Of a stretch of 36,143 nucleotides of DNA, positions 24,724 through 31,832 are shown one piece after another (position 1 is the first letter of the stretch; the number at the start of each line of letters is the position of its first letter). The stretch comes from UBA1227 sp963629305. GTDB taxonomy: Bacteria > Bacillota > Clostridia > Oscillospirales > Acutalibacteraceae. Below the pieces are notes generated by a model, which ran no database searches, was not told the DNA's origin, and saw nothing but the letters and a program-made list of their open reading frames with translations. The stretch spans positions 1-36,143 of the forward strand of contig CAVGIJ010000014.1 in NCBI GenBank assembly GCA_963629305.1, given 5' to 3'. The translations under genes and the position numbers were made by a program.

Positions 24724-25937
24724 CTTTTGCCTCCTGCCCATGTACGGTTATCGGCTGCTTTTATGAAAGCGAGCAACGCCCAACAGGAAATGGTGCTGGA
24801 TCCGCCTCTGCTGACAAACGGAAGAGTTACTCCCGTGAGAGGAAGAAAATCAGTCACACCAAATATATTGAGAGCAGCCTGAAAAAGGAATAACCCTCCG
24901 GCTGCGCAACTTGCTATTGAGTAAAAAGAGCTTCGAGAGCCCTTGGCGCATCTGAGACTATGGATGAAAATAAAGACAAATGAAAGTGCAATCAGGAATG
25001 CTATGAGCATGCCCCACTCCTCACATACAACTCCGAAAACAAGGTCCTCCGTCGCAGCAAAAATATTTTTAAGTTCGCCATTACCTATTCCAAGTCCGAG
25101 AAGCCCGCCGCTTGCAGAATAAGTAAGAACGCGCGTCTGCTGGTAACCTTTTCCGTCCGCGTATTCCCATATGTGTCGATAAGCCTTGAATCTTGCCATT
25201 ACATAATCGGAACGCATAAGCACTACCAGTCCGGCTATCATTGCCGCACCCATGCAAAGGAAAATGATTGTTCGTATGTCTCCGGACCTCAGGAACGCTA
25301 TAACGATAAATGTAAAGAAGAAAATAAGTGCGGTTCCGAGGTCTCTCATCAAGAAGAGAAGACCGATACAAACAACGGAGAAAATAACATAAGCAGTAAG
25401 ATGTCGTGTTGATTGGAGCTTTTCAAGTGTAGCAGCACCGACAAATATGAAAGCAACCTTTACGAGCTCGGAAGCCTGGATGGAAAATCCTCCGATTACG
25501 AGCCAGTTATACGCTCCGTTTTTGTTTTTTGCAAATATAAGAGTGATAACAAGGAGAAGGATTGCGGCAATTGCCATAGGTGTGCGGAATTTTTCGGCAC
25601 GCTCGGTATCGGCAATTATAAACAACAGAATAACATACGCAACAAAACCGAGTACTACGGCAATAAACTGTTTAACCATGAGTGAGCTGTTAACACTGCC
25701 GGAGATAACAAGTCCTATTCCCGTGAGGAAAAAAGCAATGCATTCAAGTGCGAGGCTGGATTTTTTCAGAACAATTGTGGACACAATTGACCAGCTCCAC
25801 TCGATAAGAGAATAGGCGGCAAAAACGATAACAGCACTTTTATTGGCGGTTTCGTCGGCAAATATGATCTGATAGAAGGTTATCAGTTGAAATATTGAAA
25901 TTAAAAGCATTGTAGGAAACCATTTCTTTCCGTTCAA
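24720..25937 (-). CDS. SEDS family peptidoglycan polymerase (RodA/FtsW/SpoVE)
   Basis: A 405-residue polytopic membrane protein that polymerises lipid II glycan strands together with a class B PBP. About ten hydrophobic segments are visible. SEDS hallmarks are SGGLLGLGIGNGELKN, the EDLVFGVVCEEWG stretch containing the conserved Asp, and LPFVSRGGSSTISCWALLAF near the end. The product belongs to the RodA/FtsW family, but elongation versus division role cannot be settled. Start is TTG 25937, with AAGGAGGG 8 bases upstream. It lies between the FHA gene and the PBP gene in one operon. Confidence 0.93.
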   Translation of the reverse strand: MNGKKWFPTMLLISIFQLITFYQIIFADETANKSAVIVFAAYSLIEWSWSIVSTIVLKKSSLALECIAFFLTGIGLVISGSVNSSLMVKQFIAVVLGFVAYVILLFIIADTERAEKFRTPMAIAAILLLVITLIFAKNKNGAYNWLVIGGFSIQASELVKVAFIFVGAATLEKLQSTRHLTAYVIFSVVCIGLLFLMRDLGTALIFFFTFIVIAFLRSGDIRTIIFLCMGAAMIAGLVVLMRSDYVMARFKAYRHIWEYADGKGYQQTRVLTYSASGGLLGLGIGNGELKNIFAATEDLVFGVVCEEWGMLIAFLIALSFVFIFIHSLRCAKGSRSSFYSIASCAAGGLFLFQAALNIFGVTDFLPLTGVTLPFVSRGGSSTISCWALLAFIKAADNRTWAGGKR

Positions 25938-25969
25938 CCAAAGCCCTCCTTCTTAAGAAATTCTTGTAA

Positions 25970-26770
25970 TTATTTATCCATGAACTTTATGGTAAAGCCG
26001 CATATTTCGATGATGTCATCATTGTGTAGTACAGTACACTCAGTAACCGATTCTCCGTTTAAGAGTGTACCGTTTGCGGAGTCGAGATCCTCAACAATCC
26101 AGTCGTTTTCGCTTCTGCTTATGAGGGCATGAACCTTGGAGACCGCCGGAGAATTGATTCTTATATGTGAGTCGGGGCTGCGTCCTATGAGTACATTGTC
26201 CATATCGTCAATATTCATTTCTTCACCCGTTATGCAATTTTTGAGTTTACACCCCTTTTTAATTGCAGTCGGTATTATGATGTCTCCTGTATAGAATTTT
26301 TCGTCACCAAGAAATAAGGCCGGATTTTCCTCTTCAACTACTTTTTCGGCACTTGCTGCTTTTGGAAGTCTTTCGAGAAATTTAAACGCTGCATTTCCGA
26401 AGATGATGGTGTCACCGTTTTTGATAACAGCGCCACTGCTTCCATTTGGTACACGGTTTTCACCGACGAAAGTGCCTGTTTTTGAGTTTGTATCAAAGAC
26501 AAGCCATTCTCCGTGCCTTTTTGCGACTACGGCATGGAATCTGGAAACAGTTGTATATGCGAGAACAATGTCACAGGAATTACTTCTTCCTATGGAGGTT
26601 TCATAGCTTATGAGAGGAATCTCATCTCCGTTCGCAGAGTTTATAAGGTAACCGATTGTTCCGACCTTTTTATTGCCGCGTACAAGAGATGCTCCGCAAC
26701 CGATTATTATATATAGAGCTATTACGGGCAAAATCCATCTGCCGAAGGATACTATAAAAGCGTTTTGCAT
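25970..26770 (-). CDS. Membrane-anchored tandem FHA-domain protein
   Basis: A 266-residue protein with one N-terminal helix (WILPVIALYIIIGCGASLV) and two FHA domains, which bind phosphothreonine. FHA1 has SIGRSNSCDI, TVSRFHAVV and a variant NSKTGTFV loop; FHA2 has LIGRSPDSHI, AVSKVHALIS and SANGTLLNG. Gly-Arg and Ser-x-x-His residues are present in both. First gene of the FHA-SEDS-PBP operon, an order also known from actinobacteria where a Ser/Thr kinase controls wall growth; no kinase lies in this window. Start ATG 26770 is chosen because GGAGGT lies just upstream; an ATG at 26788 is in frame before it. Confidence 0.88.
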   Translation of the reverse strand: MQNAFIVSFGRWILPVIALYIIIGCGASLVRGNKKVGTIGYLINSANGDEIPLISYETSIGRSNSCDIVLAYTTVSRFHAVVAKRHGEWLVFDTNSKTGTFVGENRVPNGSSGAVIKNGDTIIFGNAAFKFLERLPKAASAEKVVEEENPALFLGDEKFYTGDIIIPTAIKKGCKLKNCITGEEMNIDDMDNVLIGRSPDSHIRINSPAVSKVHALISRSENDWIVEDLDSANGTLLNGESVTECTVLHNDDIIEICGFTIKFMDK

Positions 26771-26913
26771 GTCCTCACCTCCACACATAAATATACGATA
26801 AAATTGTAAAAAAATACGTAAATAAAGTCAAGCACGGGAAATAAAATTAAGCCATTATTAATAAAATGTAATAATTATAATCCGACAAAATAAGAAAATT
26901 GTAATAAAAAACG

Positions 26914-27186
26914 ATTTGACTCTCTGCGCAAATCTCGGCAAAAATCATGCATGGGAAATTTTTTTCGCTGATCTTACCGGTAAAATTATATGTGCATTTT
27001 TTTATATCTTTTATCCTGACTAACCTTTTCCCTTCTATTCTCGTTTTGCTCTCAATTCTTTTTGCGAAGCAACATCTTGTTTTGGATATTTTCAGCGGAA
27101 TAGCGGTTGCTGAACTCGGTATTTTTGTGTCATCAAAATTCTTTAGAGGGGACACGGATAGAGAAACGGAAAAAATAATTACATAA
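26914..27186 (+). pseudogene. Decayed PAP2-family phosphatase remnant
   Basis: Two frames together look like a PAP2 (membrane phosphatase/phosphotransferase) protein. In the frame ending at the TAA 27021-27023 one reads HAWEIFFADLTGKIICAFFY, and in the +1 frame from there TNLFPSI, directly followed by SILFAKQHLVLDIFSGIAVA, with the KQH and D of the last PAP2 motif. In intact relatives these blocks are separated by about 25 and 35 residues, including the catalytic Ser-x-His, so two deletions and a frame change are needed. No good ribosome site or promoter is seen. The 79-codon frame from 26947 is probably not a functional gene. Confidence 0.58.
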
Positions 27187-27196
27187 ACCGCCGTTT

Positions 27197-27216
27197 GTTC
27201 ATATTATGTTCATATT
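27197..27216 (+). repeat. Tandem 9-bp direct repeat upstream of small membrane protein
   Basis: GTTCATATT occurs at 27197-27205 and 27208-27216, 11 bp apart, about one helical turn. This spacing is typical of OmpR/PhoB-type regulator sites. It lies 51 bases before the ATG at 27267. Confidence 0.4.
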
Positions 27217-27266
27217 TATACTTTAGTATTTGTCTATAACTATTGTGAAGTTAAGGGGATAGTATT

Positions 27267-27455
27267 ATGATCACTTCCGGAATAATTCTTATGATTGCGA
27301 TTGTTGCTCTCGTTTTAATGATGGTTGGCCTTATGTTTGCCGTTATATCCATTCTTTTCATGTACACCGGTAGAAGTGCTACATATGACAGGGCAGCAAA
27401 GAAAATGGCTAAGGCAGCAAATCCCAAAGTTAAGAAAGCTAAAAAGGTAAAGTAA
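27267..27455 (+). CDS. Small membrane protein, 62 residues
   Basis: A short protein with one long hydrophobic N-terminal segment (about 5-33, IILMIAIVALVLMMVGLMFA) and a strongly basic tail (AAKKMAKAANPKVKKAKKVK, 43-62), consistent with a single-pass inner-membrane protein with its tail in the cytoplasm or on nucleic acid. I do not recognise a family. AGGGGAT lies 8 bases before ATG, and a clear terminator follows at 27470-27503, so it is a stand-alone gene. A repeat upstream (27197-27216) may be an operator. Confidence 0.72.
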   Translation: MITSGIILMIAIVALVLMMVGLMFAVISILFMYTGRSATYDRAAKKMAKAANPKVKKAKKVK

Positions 27456-27469
27456 TTGTACCGAGATTT

Positions 27470-27503
27470 AAGCCCGCTTTCAGGAGATAAGCGGGCTTTT
27501 ATT
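27470..27503 (+). terminator. Terminator after small membrane protein
   Basis: AAGCCCGCTT (27470-27479) and AAGCGGGCTT (27489-27498) form a perfect 10-bp stem, followed by TTATTTTT. It ends just before the ribosome site of the next gene, so some readthrough is likely. Confidence 0.88.
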
Positions 27504-27522
27504 TTTGTGGAGGAATATAAAT

Positions 27523-28110
27523 ATGTCGAATGATTTTTTTGCACTTGTATCCCGCATGAAATATATTGACAGATGGGCGCTTATGAGAAATACGGACAGC
27601 GAATCACTCAGTCAGCATTCTTTTGAGGTTGCCATAATTGCACATGCACTTGCTGTTATCAGCAACACAAGACTTAAAACAGATTATGATGCCGACAAGG
27701 TTGCTCTTATAGGGCTTTATCATGATACTGCGGAAATACTTACAGGAGATATGCCTACACCTGTCAAGTATTACAGCACGGAAATTTTAGAAGCGTTCAA
27801 GAAGGTTGAGGAGGTTGCCACAGAACAGATTGTGAATATGTTGCCGGATGATTTAAGACCTGCCTACGAGGATCTCTTTTTTGCAAAGGAGGAAGACGCA
27901 CCTCTTTGGAGGCTCAACAAGGCAGCTGATAAGATAAGTGCACTCATAAAGTGTATAGAAGAGGAAAAGGCGGGAAACAGGGAGTTTGCACAGGCAAAGG
28001 AATCCACACTCAAGGCTATACATGCCATGAATTGCGAGCCGGCTGAAATCTTTTTGGAAGAATGTATACCGAGCTTTGAATTAACTCTTGATGAACTTAA
28101 AAGAAAATAA
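27523..28110 (+). CDS. HD-domain 5'-deoxynucleotidase, YfbR-like
   Basis: A 195-residue HD-domain hydrolase closely matching E. coli YfbR (199 residues), which removes phosphate from deoxynucleoside 5'-monophosphates. Metal ligands are visible as SQHSFEVA (H32), LYHDTAEILTGDMPTPVKY (H67, D68, E71, D76) and KAADKISAL. Start ATG 27523 with GGAGG 9 bases upstream. No transcription start is obvious between this gene and the terminator before it. It ends at a strong hairpin. Likely function: dNMP balance, complementing the dCMP deaminase at 7.5 kb. Confidence 0.9.
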   Translation: MSNDFFALVSRMKYIDRWALMRNTDSESLSQHSFEVAIIAHALAVISNTRLKTDYDADKVALIGLYHDTAEILTGDMPTPVKYYSTEILEAFKKVEEVATEQIVNMLPDDLRPAYEDLFFAKEEDAPLWRLNKAADKISALIKCIEEEKAGNREFAQAKESTLKAIHAMNCEPAEIFLEECIPSFELTLDELKRK

Positions 28111-28125
28111 GTACAAAAATAGGGA

Positions 28126-28166
28126 AAAGGGTGAAAAGAAAAATCTTTTCACCCTTTGTCTTTTTT
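28126..28166. terminator. Bidirectional terminator, YfbR-like gene / 47-residue gene
   Basis: AAAGGGTGAAAAGA (28126-28139) pairs perfectly with 28144-28157, loop AAAA, followed by GTCTTTTTT. On the - strand the tail is TTTTCCCTATTTTT, serving the convergent small gene. Confidence 0.88.
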
Positions 28167-28195
28167 GCTTTGTTTTATCCGCCACAACACGGAAA

Positions 28196-28339
28196 TTATT
28201 TGTTGTAGTCTGTTCTGTACCACTTGCGGTCAACCCAGTCCCAAAATTCCTGGATTTTACCACTGTGAACGAGCGGCTGTATCTTTTTGCTCAAAACGCC
28301 GAGACCGTGCGCCACTTTTTCAAGAATTGTATTTAACAT
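28196..28339 (-). CDS. Small protein, 47 residues
   Basis: A short gene read on the - strand: MLNTILEKVAHGLGVLSKK at the start and FWDWVDRKWYRTDYNK at the end. GGGAGG sits 7 bases before the ATG, and the stop is followed by a hairpin terminator. The N-terminal half is an amphipathic helix, and the C-terminal half is rich in Trp and charged residues. No family is recognised. The ribosome site, terminator and protein-like composition make it a likely real gene; it could be a membrane-surface peptide. The complementary + strand frames here show no ribosome site. Confidence 0.66.
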   Translation of the reverse strand: MLNTILEKVAHGLGVLSKKIQPLVHSGKIQEFWDWVDRKWYRTDYNK

Positions 28340-28412
28340 ATTATTGCCTCCCATATGTCTAATTACAACAGGACAATTATAACAATTGTCAAATATTTGT
28401 GCAACACAAAAT

Positions 28413-28589
28413 TTAATTCTGCTTGCGAACTATAGAGTATTCGTCCCCGAATCGAAAGTACGGACAATCATCTGTTCCCGTTCGGAGAATACGTTCGTAG
28501 TCATCTTCATCCATATTTATTGAACACGTATATTCGTCGTATTCTTCATCATATGTGAAATTGAGACAGTAATCACAATTGGCCTTCAT
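28413..28589 (-). CDS. DUF6472-like small cysteine protein
   Basis: A 58-residue acidic protein with four cysteines: C5 and C8 (CDYC), C22 and C42 (DDCPYF), suggesting a small metal-binding fold. It fits the DUF6472 family of Clostridia, function unknown. Start ATG 28589 has GGAGA upstream and overlaps the 3' end of the DUF975 gene by 17 bp, so it is cotranscribed with it. The longer frame to 28646 lies entirely within DUF975 and is not used. Confidence 0.75.
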   Translation of the reverse strand: MKANCDYCLNFTYDEEYDEYTCSINMDEDDYERILRTGTDDCPYFRFGDEYSIVRKQN

Positions 28590-29355
28590 ATGCTTCTTCT
28601 CCGAACTCAATAGGCGCAGTGCCTGAAATATTTCTGTAAAAAGCATAAACTGCCTGTTCCTTATACGGTGCCAGGAACAAATAGCCTATGCCAAGAGAAA
28701 ATGCTGCGAGAATATCCCAGCCTATAAAACTTAGGTAGAGGCAGAATAATTCCCATTTGTGACCTCGCATCATTTCTTTTGACTTCCTTATTGCGCTAAG
28801 CGCATCCGTGTCAGGGCAATCTGCGAGGATATAGAAGGTCATCGAATAAGAAAAAGAGGCAATTATACCGGGTATAAAAAAGAGTAGAGTCCAGAAAAAA
28901 GTGAAAATGCTTATGAGTAGATTCGTAAGGAAAGCTTTTCCGAATATGGCATAGTGCGTAAATAAATCATTAAAAGTCGGTGTTCCGTTATAAAGACCTT
29001 TATTGAACTCACATAGTCCGGCTTTTGTTGCCCCTCCGAGAATAAACGAAGCAAGGCCCCATATGGATGAGACAATAATTGTGATAGTCAGTATGGTCAT
29101 GACTGCGGGATGGCTTTGTATATAGTTTATTATATTGTCCAATGAAAAATCGTTGTATGAACCTGATACGTTAAAATCTGAAAAGTCCGAGCCGGAATCA
29201 AATCCGAGATTGAGGCTTGCAGAGGAACTGCTGTAACTTCCCACTCCGAGAAGTCCTGCAACAAAAGTAGTTGCAACGGCCACACCCCAGTGACCGGAGA
29301 GGCGTCCTCTTGCAACAAATCTGTAGTCTGCGGCTCTCATTTGAATTGTTGACAT
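28573..29355 (-). CDS. DUF975 family membrane protein
   Basis: A 260-residue polytopic membrane protein. The family's N-terminal pattern is RAADYRFVARGRLSGHWGVA, followed by about five hydrophobic segments, and the C-terminal SKEMMRGHKWELFCLYLSFI and LAPYKEQAVYAFYR, both characteristic of DUF975. A Ser/Asp-rich loop (about 40-75) lies between the first helices. Function unknown; some relatives are suggested in membrane stress. Start ATG 29355 with AGGAG 7 bases upstream. Divergent from glmS. Confidence 0.85.
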   Translation of the reverse strand: MSTIQMRAADYRFVARGRLSGHWGVAVATTFVAGLLGVGSYSSSSASLNLGFDSGSDFSDFNVSGSYNDFSLDNIINYIQSHPAVMTILTITIIVSSIWGLASFILGGATKAGLCEFNKGLYNGTPTFNDLFTHYAIFGKAFLTNLLISIFTFFWTLLFFIPGIIASFSYSMTFYILADCPDTDALSAIRKSKEMMRGHKWELFCLYLSFIGWDILAAFSLGIGYLFLAPYKEQAVYAFYRNISGTAPIEFGEEAYEGQL

Positions 29356-29429
29356 TTTATCACTCCTGAAAGTCAGAAATTTTTTAAAAAACATTTTAAC
29401 CTATCAAAAGCAATTTTACTGCTTATGTG

Positions 29430-29458
29430 TTGCTCCGTCAATCAAAATATGGTATTAT
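29430..29458 (+). promoter_or_regulatory. Promoter of glmS
   Basis: TTGCTC (29430-29435), 17-bp spacer and TATTAT (29453-29458). Start expected near 29465, giving a leader of only about 30 bases, too short for a glmS ribozyme. Confidence 0.6.
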
Positions 29459-29494
29459 ATCTACATTCTTTTTTGCATATAAGGAGGTTTTTTT

Positions 29495-31327
29495 ATGTGC
29501 GGTATTATAGGCTTTACCGGAGAGACGGACGCAACTCCCCTTCTTCTTGACGGCCTTGAAAAACTTGAGTACAGAGGGTACGATTCTGCGGGAATAGCTG
29601 TTCTCGAAGACAGTGAAATAGATATTGTAAAGTCAAAAGGAAAGATAGCGGACCTTAAGGAAAAAATTTCCCGTACCGGCCACACGCCTAAAGGGTTCGT
29701 GGGAATAGGTCATACTCGTTGGGCAACACATGGTGAGCCCAGTGATGAAAATGCTCATCCCCATTTCAGTAAATCCAGAAGATTTGCAATCGTTCATAAC
29801 GGAATAATTGAAAACTTTGCCGTCCTAAAAAAAGAATTGCTTGATAAGGGCTATGTATTCCACAGCGAAACAGACACCGAGGTTGTAGCCCATCTTCTTG
29901 ATGAATGCTATACAGGAGATTTCCTCAAAACAGTTATAAAAACGGTTTCAAGACTCGAGGGCTCATACTCTATTGGGGTTCTTTGCAAGGACAGACCGGG
30001 TGAACTTATTTGCGTAAAGAAGGCAACACCTCTTATAGTTGCTGTGAGTGAAAAAGGCAACTTTATAGCATCGGATATAACTGCCGTTATTTCAAACACA
30101 CGTGATTTTTATAAAATGGAAAATGACGAAATTGCGGTTGTAAAAAAAGACAGTGTAGAATTTTATGATAATCACGGAAACAAGATAAAAAAAGAACTTG
30201 AACGTGTGACATGGGATGTTGATGCCGCTCAAAAAGGCGGTTATGAACACTTTATGATAAAAGAGATAAAAGAACAGCCCGATGCCATAAGAAAGACCAT
30301 ATCTCCGAGAATAAATGATGACAACACTATCACACTTGACGGCATTTCTCTTACAGATGAGGATATCCGCGGTTTCAATCGCATCTTTATCACGGCATGC
30401 GGCTCTGCTTACCACGTCGGAGTTGTCGGTAAATATGTTATAGAGGAGCTTGCAAGAATTCCTGTTGAGGTTGACGTCGCTTCTGAGTTCCGTTATCGTT
30501 ATCCGCTTGTTGATGAAAAGACTCTCGTTATCCTCATAAGTCAGAGCGGAGAAACCGCAGACACTCTTGAAGCTTTACGTGAATCGAAGAAAAAGGGTGC
30601 ACGCACACTCTCTATTGTAAATGTTGTAGGATCATCAATTGCATCTGAAAGTGATGATGTTCTCTATACATGGGCGGGACCGGAGATTGCGGTCGCAACC
30701 ACAAAGGCATACAGCACACAGTTGACTCTTATTTATCTTCTTGCTATAAGATTTGCACTCGCACACAAGACAATAACCGACACAATCGCGTATGACCTTG
30801 TGGATGAGATAAAATCACTTCCCGGCAAAATTGAGAAGATTTTTGAGTCCGAATCACAGATTGAACGTCTTGCTGAGCGTTATACATATCTTGATCATGC
30901 ATATTTTATCGGCAGAAATACCGATTATGCGGTAGCTCTTGAGGCGTCTCTCAAGCTTAAGGAGATAAGTTATATACACTCTGAGGCATATGCCGCAGGA
31001 GAACTTAAACACGGAACGATTTCTCTTATAGAACAGGGCACATCTGTTATAGCTCTTTGTTGTTGTGAACGCCTTGTTGACAAGACAGTAAGCAATGCAA
31101 AAGAGGTAATGGCACGCGGTGCGCAGGTTCTCTGTGTTACAACAGAGGAAAATGAAAGTTGTACTTCCATATGTGACCACACAATTTATGTTCCGAAAAC
31201 CCATCCTCTCTTTACGCCATCTCTTGAAGTTGTTCCGCTTCAGCTTCTCGGATATTACACCGCAAAGTCCAGAAAGTGTGATATTGACAAGCCGAGAAAT
31301 CTTGCAAAATCAGTTACAGTTGAATAA
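29495..31327 (+). CDS. glmS: Glucosamine-6-phosphate synthase (glutamine-hydrolysing)
   Basis: A 610-residue enzyme that makes glucosamine 6-phosphate from fructose 6-phosphate and glutamine, the first step to UDP-GlcNAc and peptidoglycan. The N-terminal glutaminase starts with MCGIIGFTG (Cys2 is the nucleophile) and has LEYRGYDSAGIAV, GHTRWATHGEPSDENAHPH and HNGIIENF. Two SIS domains follow, with FITACGSAYHVGVVGKYV, ISQSGETADTLEALR and the C-terminal KPRNLAKSVTVE. AAGGAGG ribosome site. All parts are complete. Supplies precursors for the wall enzymes elsewhere in this window. Confidence 0.97.
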   Translation: MCGIIGFTGETDATPLLLDGLEKLEYRGYDSAGIAVLEDSEIDIVKSKGKIADLKEKISRTGHTPKGFVGIGHTRWATHGEPSDENAHPHFSKSRRFAIVHNGIIENFAVLKKELLDKGYVFHSETDTEVVAHLLDECYTGDFLKTVIKTVSRLEGSYSIGVLCKDRPGELICVKKATPLIVAVSEKGNFIASDITAVISNTRDFYKMENDEIAVVKKDSVEFYDNHGNKIKKELERVTWDVDAAQKGGYEHFMIKEIKEQPDAIRKTISPRINDDNTITLDGISLTDEDIRGFNRIFITACGSAYHVGVVGKYVIEELARIPVEVDVASEFRYRYPLVDEKTLVILISQSGETADTLEALRESKKKGARTLSIVNVVGSSIASESDDVLYTWAGPEIAVATTKAYSTQLTLIYLLAIRFALAHKTITDTIAYDLVDEIKSLPGKIEKIFESESQIERLAERYTYLDHAYFIGRNTDYAVALEASLKLKEISYIHSEAYAAGELKHGTISLIEQGTSVIALCCCERLVDKTVSNAKEVMARGAQVLCVTTEENESCTSICDHTIYVPKTHPLFTPSLEVVPLQLLGYYTAKSRKCDIDKPRNLAKSVTVE

Positions 31328-31340
31328 TTATTTGAAATTA

Positions 31341-31373
31341 AAAAGCTCCCTTGTCAAAGACGAGGGAGCTTTT
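31341..31373 (+). terminator. Terminator of glmS
   Basis: AAAAGCTCCCT (31341-31351) pairs perfectly with AGGGAGCTTTT (31363-31373) around an 11-base loop. The T-run after the stem is short (TTTTG). Confidence 0.8.
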
Positions 31374-31818
31374 GTGTATAATTGTCTATGCAATTTCGCA
31401 TATTCAGATACCGACAAAGAAATACAACGGCGCGTTACAGCCCACAATTGTAGATATAGTTTTTTCACTAGTCGTTTTAATACTTACTTTCAGATATGCT
31501 GTTGATAACTTGGAAAAGACATTTATTTTTATGGCGTTGCAGTTGTTTTCTCTTATCATGTTTGCCGGTGCAAAGAAAAATTTTTGGATTGCTACCGGAG
31601 TGCAAGCACTTCTTGTCGGCTACAATCTTCTGTATTTTTTACTGTTGACGGCGAATATTTTTATGAGTCACTCTCTTGAAGAGCGAAGGCGCGAACTGTC
31701 ATCGAGGCAATGTTATCCGGATTTTTATGATATACAGGTGAGTTACAGCAAAGGAGAAACTCCGCAAGGGTATGAAATTGCACCGCAGAGTGATATTTCT
31801 ATGGGAAGCTTGTTGTGA
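31372..31818 (+). CDS. Hypothetical membrane protein, uncertain start
   Basis: An open frame with three likely membrane helices (IVDIVFSLVVLILTFRYAV; TFIFMALQLFSLIMFAGA; NFWIATGVQALLVGYNLLYF) and a cytoplasmic tail with SLEERRRELSSRQCYPDFYD. I do not recognise a family. The frame has no ATG near its beginning: TTG 31372 would start inside the glmS terminator, and there is no good ribosome site. A second frame opens at ATG 31388 with MQFRIFRYRQRN, which would suit a membrane protein head, and shifts into the main frame near 31440. So the gene may be frameshifted or 5'-truncated. It ends 14 bases before the cysK stop. Confidence 0.45.
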   Translation: MCIIVYAISHIQIPTKKYNGALQPTIVDIVFSLVVLILTFRYAVDNLEKTFIFMALQLFSLIMFAGAKKNFWIATGVQALLVGYNLLYFLLLTANIFMSHSLEERRRELSSRQCYPDFYDIQVSYSKGETPQGYEIAPQSDISMGSLL

Positions 31819-31832
31819 AAATACTATCGGGA

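Noticed and set aside
26847..27155. 102-codon frame on the - strand opposite the PAP2 relic
   Set aside because: The + strand shows recognisable PAP2 blocks. The - strand product is not protein-like.
28088..28362. Two overlapping + strand frames after the YfbR-like gene
   Set aside because: They run through a terminator and oppose the better-supported 47-residue - strand gene; no ribosome site.
29400..29494. glmS ribozyme upstream of glmS
   Set aside because: The space between promoter and ribosome site is only about 30 bases, and no ribozyme core is seen.
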